Of a stretch of 24,731 bases of DNA, positions 1-5,792 are shown piece by piece. Within the stretch, counting starts at the first letter, position 1; each line of letters opens with the position of its first letter. The notes below the pieces were generated by a model. It was not told the origin of the DNA and did not search any database. It saw only the letters and a program-made list of their open reading frames with translations. The stretch comes from Clostridiaceae bacterium. Its GTDB lineage: Bacteria > Bacillota > Clostridia > Oscillospirales > Acutalibacteraceae. The position numbers and the translations under genes were made by a program. The stretch is from NCBI GenBank assembly GCA_016292575.1, contig JAEDIH010000009.1, forward strand, positions 1 to 24,731. Reading direction: 5' to 3'.

Positions 1-56
1 GGGCTGCCCGGTTGGTTTTTTACTTCTTAGAGGCTTCGCTTAGTGCGACAGCCCCC
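1..56. repeat. Inverted repeat at window edge, downstream of the hydrogenase operon
   Basis: GGGCTGCC at 1-8 can pair with GACAGCCC at 47-54, including one G-T pair, around a roughly 38-base loop. It lies about 70 bases past the stop of the last gene of the minus-strand hydrogenase operon, so it could be that operon's terminator or a dispersed palindromic repeat. The window ends here, so a T-tract on the minus strand cannot be checked. Nothing else is recognisable in 57-126. Confidence 0.3.
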
Positions 57-126
57 TTAAGATTCTCGGTTATAATGTTTTTTCAATAAAGTTACTACGT
101 CTTTAGGAAGCTTTTGCGGATGCGCT

Positions 127-1548
127 TTATTTTAAAACAGACACAGCGTTGCTGATGGTTTTTTCAAAAGCCTCTTTGCCGTATTTGTCAACGTCCGCTT
201 TGCTTTTTTCGCCGTGAGTAAGACAGCCTGCGCCGCCGATACATCCGCTCGTACACGCCATTCCCTCAATAAAGTTGGCGTCAAGAACATTTTTGCTCTT
301 TTTAAGAAGAGCAATTTTGCAAGCTTCAATTCCGTCGCAGACAGAGGGCTTCAAAGGAAATTCAATATTCTGCTCTGTCAAAGCCTGCGCAACGGCGTCC
401 GAAAGTCCGCCCGAGCGGGCAAAAATTCTGCCGTAATATGAAGCGTTGTCAAGCACATCCTCCTCAAGAGTTGTAATATCAATATTCTTGCTGTCGAAAA
501 GTGCCTGAAGCTCCTCAAAGGTCAGCACGCTGTCAATGAAAGGCTTAACAGAGTCAAGCTGAGCCTCAGCTTTCTTTGCGGTGCAGGGACCTATAAACAC
601 AACCTTTGCCTTTTCGTTCGTTTTCTTAATATATTTTGCAAGCGTTGCCATCGGCGAAAGGTTATGAGACACAAGCGGCAAAAGATTCGGGAAAGAGGAT
701 TTAATATACTGCACAAACGCGGGGCAGCACGAACTTGTAAGAAAGCCCTTTTCGCTAAGCTCCTTTGATTCTGCCATTGCGACCATGTCTGCGCCGAGAG
801 CAGCCTCAATAACCGTGTAAAAGCCCAGCTTTTTAAGCCCTGTAATAACCTGACCGAGCTTGGCATAGTTGAATTGGCTCGAAATTGACGGAGCAACAAC
901 TGCATAAACCTTGTATTTTTCATTGTTCTGACTCTTTTTCAAAAGGTCAATCACGTTTAAAATGTATGATTTATCGGCTATTGCGCCGAAAGGGCATTGG
1001 TAAACGCACGCACCGCACTGAATACATTTGCTGTTGTCAATGGCGGCGGCGTTATTTTCGTTAATTGAAATTGCTTTTATCTTGCAGGCAAGCTGACACG
1101 GTCGTTTACGGTTGATAATTGCCGAATAAGGGCAAACCCTTGCGCACTGACCGCATTCAACGCATTTTGATTTGTCAATATGCGCAACATGGTTGTGGTC
1201 AAAGGAAATTGCGCCCCTTTTGCAAACGTCCTCGCATCTGTGGGCAAGACAGCCTCTGCAAAAATTGGTTACCTCATAGCCTGCCGCCGGACATTCATCG
1301 CAGGCAATGTCAATAACCTCAATTACATTTGGGTTTTCGCTGCTGCCGCCCATTGCGATTTTTACGCGCTCGCTTAAAATTGCACGCTCTTTGTAAACAC
1401 AGCAGCGCATGGTAGAGGTCTTTCCCGGAACAATCATTTGAGGAATGTCAAGCAAATTTTGAAACAGGGTATCCTCCCACGCCTGGTGAGCAACTTCGCG
1501 CAGAACTTTGTATTTTAAATACTGAACTTTGGTATCAAATTTTCTCAT
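127..1548 (-). CDS. Monomeric [FeFe] hydrogenase, group B-like
   Basis: Putative cytoplasmic [FeFe] hydrogenase of 473 residues that would interconvert protons plus reduced ferredoxin with H2. The N-terminal half is cysteine-rich: C83/C86, C97/C100/C105/C109, and two ferredoxin-type CxxCxxCxxxC motifs at 129-139 and 175-185, the latter two expected to bind 4Fe-4S clusters. The three H-cluster signatures follow: L1 TSSCCP (271-276), L2 GPCTAKK (320-326) and L3 MACTSGC (430-436). The putative proton-relay cysteine (C274) and the cluster ligands C275, C322, C432 and C436 are present. Against classical group A enzymes, the Met of the MPC signature is Gly320, while Met430 is kept. The cysteine pattern and absent NADH modules resemble group B hydrogenases. 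Last gene of a five-gene operon; the ATG follows an AAGGAG site 12 bases after the phosphatase stop. Catalytic activity is inferred. Confidence 0.88.
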   Translation of the reverse strand: MRKFDTKVQYLKYKVLREVAHQAWEDTLFQNLLDIPQMIVPGKTSTMRCCVYKERAILSERVKIAMGGSSENPNVIEVIDIACDECPAAGYEVTNFCRGCLAHRCEDVCKRGAISFDHNHVAHIDKSKCVECGQCARVCPYSAIINRKRPCQLACKIKAISINENNAAAIDNSKCIQCGACVYQCPFGAIADKSYILNVIDLLKKSQNNEKYKVYAVVAPSISSQFNYAKLGQVITGLKKLGFYTVIEAALGADMVAMAESKELSEKGFLTSSCCPAFVQYIKSSFPNLLPLVSHNLSPMATLAKYIKKTNEKAKVVFIGPCTAKKAEAQLDSVKPFIDSVLTFEELQALFDSKNIDITTLEEDVLDNASYYGRIFARSGGLSDAVAQALTEQNIEFPLKPSVCDGIEACKIALLKKSKNVLDANFIEGMACTSGCIGGAGCLTHGEKSKADVDKYGKEAFEKTISNAVSVLK

Positions 1549-1560
1549 GCTGCCTTCTCC

Positions 1561-2733
1561 TTAGAAATAACTGACCTTTATTTTCTTTCCCATTTTTCTG
1601 AGACAGTCGGAAAGCTCTTCAACAAGATTCATCTTGATGTTAAAATTAATTGGAAGCTCCGGGTTCTGGTGCGCGGGATTGACCGCACGGCCAACGAAAA
1701 AGTTGATGTCGGTTGCTTCTTCAAAAAGCATTCGGCAGATTAGCGAAGCACCGTCGCGGCTGTAGCTCCAATGCTCATATTTTTCGTTTTTGCCCAAGGC
1801 GTCCTTTGCGTATTCGATAACCTTGTTGATTGTTATAACGCCCTCGGTAACAAGATCTACGCCCTCAATCTTCGCAATCGGCGGAACGTCGCTTTTTTCA
1901 AACGCGAGCGTGGGCTTGAGCGGCTTTCCGAGGAACTCTGCCGCAATGGAGGAGGTTGTGCCGCCGCAGACAATGTGCTTGCCCTCCTTTGAAAAGAACA
2001 GCGACATCATTCGGTTGCAGTCGTCCCTGTCTCTCGGCGGACCGAAAAGCAGGTTCATCGGTTCGCGTTTTCTTATCCGTATCACGCAGGCCGTTGCGTC
2101 GTCGCCGGGATGACCGCCGTACTGACGGTAGCATTCGTCAATGAGCATTGTGGAGAGGGTTTTCGCCGTGTAGCCGACGGGTGCAAGACCTTTCATGAAC
2201 TCGGCGATATCTTCGCGCTTCCAGCCGAAGTTATATGCAATGCCGATACCTGCATGGGGACAGCCGTCGCTCATTGCAACAAAGATGTCGTTTTCCCGGA
2301 GATTTATGACAGACTTATATATCTTCTTTCCGTCAACGTTCATTTCGGTTTCGGGATAATCGGCAATCTCACAGTCGCGGATAAGGATAATGTGCGGGTT
2401 GTCAAACTGGATAAGCTCGGCAGTGTGATTTTCAATCAGATGGATTATCGTAAAGGTTGAATAGGCAACGCCGCGCACGGAGCAGATGGGCAGTGCCTGA
2501 GCAATGGTTGAAACACACTCTTCAAGGCAAATTCCCTGCGCCATCATTGTTGAAATGATTTTTGAGGTGAGCGTTGAAAGGATACTCGCCTTAACGCCGC
2601 TTCCGAGTCCGTCGGCAAGGACGATAACGGTTCCGTTTTCGCCCTGCTCAACAACGTCAATGTGGTCGCCGCAAAGCTGTTCACCCTCGTGGTTGATGCT
2701 TTTCCAGCCTATCTCACAGCAAAGATTATTCAC
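1561..2733 (-). CDS. SpoIIE/PP2C-family serine phosphatase linked to the sensory hydrogenase
   Basis: Predicted metal-dependent protein phosphatase of 390 residues. I place the start at GTG 2733, where an AAGGAG lies 10 bases upstream; the frame stays open 28 codons further, but that part lies inside the upstream gene. With this start the gene overlaps the hydrogenase-like stop by 8 bases, a sign of translational coupling. PP2C metal-binding signatures are visible: GD at 22-23, DG at 41-42 (LADGLGSG), DG at 156-157 (MSDG) and GDDAT at 210-214. The catalytic domain ends near residue 222. The last roughly 165 residues (from MNLLFGPP at about 226) form a second domain I do not recognise. Phosphatases of this type next to PAS-bearing [FeFe]-hydrogenase-like proteins mark the putatively sensory, phosphatase-linked group C3 arrangement; the phosphoprotein target is unknown. 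Confidence 0.85.
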   Translation of the reverse strand: MNNLCCEIGWKSINHEGEQLCGDHIDVVEQGENGTVIVLADGLGSGVKASILSTLTSKIISTMMAQGICLEECVSTIAQALPICSVRGVAYSTFTIIHLIENHTAELIQFDNPHIILIRDCEIADYPETEMNVDGKKIYKSVINLRENDIFVAMSDGCPHAGIGIAYNFGWKREDIAEFMKGLAPVGYTAKTLSTMLIDECYRQYGGHPGDDATACVIRIRKREPMNLLFGPPRDRDDCNRMMSLFFSKEGKHIVCGGTTSSIAAEFLGKPLKPTLAFEKSDVPPIAKIEGVDLVTEGVITINKVIEYAKDALGKNEKYEHWSYSRDGASLICRMLFEEATDINFFVGRAVNPAHQNPELPINFNIKMNLVEELSDCLRKMGKKIKVSYF

Positions 2734-4402
2734 AGGCGATCGACTCCTTAAGCTTTGAAAGCGCAATTTTTGTTTCTGCAGCAGTTTCGCCCAGCAGAGA
2801 GGCAATTTCCTGAACAATTCTCATCTGCTTATCAACCACCTTGTCCGCAACCTCAACGGTCTGGCGGCTGATAGTCTCTTTCTTTCTGCGTTGGGTTTCC
2901 TCCTCGGTAACATCGCGCAGTATGCAGAACAGCAGACGGTATTCCTTGTCGTAGATTATGCTTTCCTCAACATATTTTTCATATTCGGCGAGGAAAACGC
3001 GTTTGTTTCTGATGTCCTGCCGGGTATTGAGAACCTCAAGGAAGTCGCACGGGTCATAGACCCTGACAATCTGTCCTCCGAGAATGTCCGAGGACAGACG
3101 TATGTTGAGTATCTTTTGAGCGATCTTGTTTATCTGCTGAACCTCAAGGTTTTCGTTGAGGACGATAAGACCGTTCGGTGTGTTGCGCACAATGGTGTCT
3201 GAAAAGCTTTCAGCCTTCTCCTTGAGATACGGCAGACACATTGTTACCGAGGCCTTGCCCTGATAGATTGCAACCGCCTTTTCGCGGCAGGTATCATAGC
3301 CGCAGCTTCCGCAGTTGAGCTCGTCCGAGGGCTTGGTTTTGCCCATACGGTGAAGAATTTCAGTAATTTCCCTTTCGCTCGGCATTGGAAGGTTGTGTTC
3401 AATAAGCTCAAAGCTTTTCCGAAGCTCGGATTCGGCGTACTCGTCAACCGCAAAGTCCTTTTTGCCGGCAACGGACGAAACCGCCGCATAGTCCTTGACG
3501 GGCGAGTAGTGGAATTTTTCCATTACGGGACCGCCCACGCAGCTTCCCGGGCAAACGGACATTTCGATAAAGCACTTGTGCAGACCGCCGTTTTCAATTT
3601 CGTGCAGGGCGGCAATGCAGTTTTCGGCTGTGTCTATTGCCATGAAGGTATAGCCGCAGTCCTCGTTTTTATCCATGGTTTTAAGTATTCCTCCGGTGGT
3701 CGGGAAAAAGCGGGCGCGGCTGTTTTCATCGTGGTTTTCAATTTTTTCCGGCTCAATTCCGGCTTCCCTGAACATCTCGGAAAGCTCGTCAAAGGTAAGC
3801 ACGGCGTCAACAAAGCCGTCATATTGAGCGGCCTCGTCCTTTTTTGCAACGCAGGGACCGATGAAAACAACCTTTGCGCCGGGGAAGCGCTTTTTGATGT
3901 CTGCCGCGTGCGCCTGCATTGGCGAAAGGACGTCCGCAAGGAGCGGAACAAGCGCCGGAAAATGCTTTTGAACAAGGAGATTGACGGAGTGGCAGCAGGA
4001 GGAAATGATAACGTCCCTTCTGCCGTCGTTCACCATTTTTTCATATTCCTTTTTAACTATCGTTGCGCCGACAGCGGTCTCCTCTGCGCCGGAAAAGCCG
4101 AGTTTCATCAGAGCTTCTCTCATTGCGTCTATACCGACGTTTTCATAGTTTGCAACGAAGGACGGCGCAAGGGAGACAATCACCTGCGCTCCCGTTTGCA
4201 AAAGGACGCGGACCTTTTCGGTTTCGCTGACTATCTGCTTTGCGTCCTGAGGACAGACAACAAAGCAGCGGCCGCAAAGGATACATTCGTTTCCGATTAT
4301 ATACGCCTGATTGCCGGAAAAGCGAATGGATTTGACCGGGCAGTGGCGCAGGCATTTATAGCAGTTTTTGCAGTTCGATTTTTTTAGCGTCAGGCAGTCC
4401 AT
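2726..4402 (-). CDS. Sensory [FeFe]-hydrogenase-like protein with Fe-S and PAS domains (group C3-like)
   Basis: Putative H2 or redox sensor of 558 residues. Order of parts: two 4Fe-4S ferredoxin motifs (C11/C14/C17/C21 and C40/C43/C46/C50); an H-cluster domain with L1 SSCCH (134-138), L2 GPCVAKK (182-188) and L3 EMSVCPGSC (280-288); an additional CxxCGxxxxC Fe-S motif (C364/C367/C372 with C389); a PAS domain (about 398-500, beginning IVRNTPNGLIVLN); and a charged helical tail (about 500-555) that could dimerise. The H-cluster cysteines are kept, but residues around them differ from catalytic enzymes: the Pro of TSCCP is His138, the Met of MPC is Gly182, and the Met before the L3 cysteine is Ser282. 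Such changes occur in sensory hydrogenases (HydS type). The ATG has an AAAGGAG site and starts 3 bases after the ferredoxin stop. The role as sensor is inferred from architecture and the adjoining phosphatase. Confidence 0.85.
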   Translation of the reverse strand: MDCLTLKKSNCKNCYKCLRHCPVKSIRFSGNQAYIIGNECILCGRCFVVCPQDAKQIVSETEKVRVLLQTGAQVIVSLAPSFVANYENVGIDAMREALMKLGFSGAEETAVGATIVKKEYEKMVNDGRRDVIISSCCHSVNLLVQKHFPALVPLLADVLSPMQAHAADIKKRFPGAKVVFIGPCVAKKDEAAQYDGFVDAVLTFDELSEMFREAGIEPEKIENHDENSRARFFPTTGGILKTMDKNEDCGYTFMAIDTAENCIAALHEIENGGLHKCFIEMSVCPGSCVGGPVMEKFHYSPVKDYAAVSSVAGKKDFAVDEYAESELRKSFELIEHNLPMPSEREITEILHRMGKTKPSDELNCGSCGYDTCREKAVAIYQGKASVTMCLPYLKEKAESFSDTIVRNTPNGLIVLNENLEVQQINKIAQKILNIRLSSDILGGQIVRVYDPCDFLEVLNTRQDIRNKRVFLAEYEKYVEESIIYDKEYRLLFCILRDVTEEETQRRKKETISRQTVEVADKVVDKQMRIVQEIASLLGETAAETKIALSKLKESIACE

Positions 4403-4405
4403 AGT

Positions 4406-4666
4406 TTAAACTCCTTTGTTTTGGCAAAGCTTTAAAACCTTGTCGTTAAAAAATGAGGCAAAGTTTTCCGGTGTAATTCCTGTGTAGATCTCGTCTTCAA
4501 GAGTCACGGTGACTCCGGTGCGGTTGCATTTTCCGGCGCAAAAGCTTCCGGAAAGAGTAACCGCGCTTTCAAGACCGTTTTTTGCAATCGCCTCCTGAAA
4601 AAGCTCAACAATCCTTTCCGAGCCTTTAAGGTGGCAGGAAGAGCCGACGCAGATTTTAATAACCAT
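4406..4666 (-). CDS. Small [2Fe-2S] thioredoxin-like ferredoxin, paralogue 2
   Basis: An 86-residue protein with the C-x4-C ... C-x3-C pattern (C6, C11, C43, C47) of thioredoxin-like [2Fe-2S] ferredoxins, the fold of the 24-kDa subunit of complex I and of NAD-linked hydrogenase small subunits. It probably carries electrons to or from one of the hydrogenase-like proteins encoded downstream. It begins directly at the stop of its paralogue, with no base between, and ends 3 bases before the next gene, so it is surely co-transcribed. Compared with the paralogue it keeps the VGSSCHLKG and SGSFCAGKC motifs and has a slightly longer C-terminus. The specific electron partner is unknown. Confidence 0.85.
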   Translation of the reverse strand: MVIKICVGSSCHLKGSERIVELFQEAIAKNGLESAVTLSGSFCAGKCNRTGVTVTLEDEIYTGITPENFASFFNDKVLKLCQNKGV

Positions 4667-4909
4667 TTACTTCACCTTTTTCAAAACATTCTCACTGAAG
4701 AATTCTCTGACCTTGTCCGGTGAAACGGAAAAGAATTCACCGTCAACGGTAACGCAGACGCCAAGCTGGCATTTGCCCATGCAGAATTCGCCCGAAAGCT
4801 CAACCTTGTCTGAAAGGTTGTTCTGCGCAATGAGATACTGAAGCTCTTCAACAACGCGGCGCGCGCCCTTGATGTGGCAGGATGAGCCGATGCAAACCGT
4901 TATCTTCAT
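4667..4909 (-). CDS. Small [2Fe-2S] thioredoxin-like ferredoxin, paralogue 1 (operon start)
   Basis: An 80-residue protein, first gene of the hydrogenase operon, with an AGGAGG site before the ATG. Cysteines C6, C11, C43 and C47 match its neighbour residue for residue, in CIGSSCHIKG and SGEFCMGKC. The two are plainly a tandem duplication of a [2Fe-2S] thioredoxin-like ferredoxin. Two copies may serve the two hydrogenase-like proteins of the operon separately, which is inference. There is no NADH- or FMN-binding subunit nearby, so the pair does not form a standard NADH-linked bifurcating hydrogenase. Confidence 0.85.
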   Translation of the reverse strand: MKITVCIGSSCHIKGARRVVEELQYLIAQNNLSDKVELSGEFCMGKCQLGVCVTVDGEFFSVSPDKVREFFSENVLKKVK

Positions 4910-4936
4910 TATTAAGTCCTCCTGTTTAAGTAATGC

Positions 4937-4990
4937 CGCGACCGTCGGAAGCGTTTTTTGTTTCCGGCGGACGCGTTTTTGTTATTTTTT
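4937..4990 (+). terminator. Imperfect hairpin with plus-strand T-tract in the hydrogenase leader
   Basis: A 14-base arm at 4937-4950 pairs with 4962-4975 (12 of 14 positions pair, loop 11). On the plus strand it is followed by TTTTTGTTATTTTTTT (4976-4991), the form of an intrinsic terminator. No plus-strand gene precedes it; both flanking genes run on the minus strand. It may stop antisense transcripts, or act as leader structure for the hydrogenase operon. A second palindrome, GGGAAGCTTCC, lies at 4992-5002. Confidence 0.4.
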
Positions 4991-5027
4991 TGGGAAGCTT
5001 CCTTCCCTTGTTTATAATGCCGTGATT

Positions 5028-5777
5028 TTATTCGTAATCAACAACATTTATCCATGAATTGAGGAATTCGCGCTCCTTTTCGTTGCCCTTAACGGTCTGT
5101 GAGGCGGCAACAATGGGCATCCATTTTTGAACATACTGCTTTGCGGTGTCGCTCTTTTTGCAAAAGAGGTCAAGATATTTATTTGCACCCTCGATATCGC
5201 CGTTCAGCCAGAAAAGCAGATAGGTTCTTGCGGCGTCGGCTGAGGCGTTGCCCTGCGTTGCGTGCGACCAGTCAATGATATACGGTGTGCCGTCGGTACT
5301 GATAATGACGTTGGAGGGGTTGAAATCGCCGTGGCAGAGCTTTTTGTGCTTCGGCATCGACTCGAGTCTTGTGTGAAGCTCATAGCGGACGGTTGCGGAA
5401 AGGTCGGTTGCGCTGATTTTTCGGTTCATCTTGTCCTTGAGTCGGTTAAGGAGGGGGCAGGTCTTTTCGTGCATCTCAAGCTGGAGGTCAACAAAAAGAT
5501 TCAGATATTCGTCCTTTTTTTCCGGGTTCTCTTTCATAAGCCGGGAGAGCGACTTTCCCTCAATATACTCGGAAACGAGGGTCCATTTTCCGTCTATCAT
5601 CGTAACCTCAAGAATCTTCGGAATGAAAAGCCCCGTTTCCTCAACGCGCGCCTGATTGAGCGCCTCGTTCAGCACGTCTGCTTTTGAGTAGTCTTCATTA
5701 AAGACCTTATAGCACTTGTCCTCGTCGCAATATATTGTTTTGTTGGTTCTTACTGCAATGATTCTGTCAAGCTGCAT
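5028..5777 (-). CDS. Phosphotransferase-fold (APH-like) small-molecule kinase
   Basis: A 249-residue protein of the aminoglycoside-phosphotransferase/choline-kinase superfamily. Visible kinase-like elements: a probable ATP-binding Lys24 (KCYKVF), the catalytic loop HGDFNPSN (149-156) with Asp151 and Asn156, and the metal-binding Asp169 in IIDW. It would phosphorylate a small hydroxyl compound; nothing shows which. The superfamily name does not imply antibiotic resistance, and chromosomal clostridial members are usually of unknown substrate. It starts 15 bases after the adhE stop with an AAGGAGG site, so it is probably co-transcribed with adhE. Length is close to the short members of the family. 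Confidence 0.8.
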   Translation of the reverse strand: MQLDRIIAVRTNKTIYCDEDKCYKVFNEDYSKADVLNEALNQARVEETGLFIPKILEVTMIDGKWTLVSEYIEGKSLSRLMKENPEKKDEYLNLFVDLQLEMHEKTCPLLNRLKDKMNRKISATDLSATVRYELHTRLESMPKHKKLCHGDFNPSNVIISTDGTPYIIDWSHATQGNASADAARTYLLFWLNGDIEGANKYLDLFCKKSDTAKQYVQKWMPIVAASQTVKGNEKEREFLNSWINVVDYE

Positions 5778-5792
5778 TTCGTTTTCCTCCTT

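Noticed and set aside
3350..4387. 345-codon open frame on the plus strand
   Set aside because: It lies wholly antisense to the hydrogenase-like gene, whose Fe-S and PAS motifs are unmistakable; the translation shows no family features and lacks its own ribosome site context.
5028..5777. Antibiotic-resistance aminoglycoside phosphotransferase
   Set aside because: Only the superfamily catalytic loop is seen; the chromosomal context behind adhE gives no sign of a resistance cassette or mobile element.
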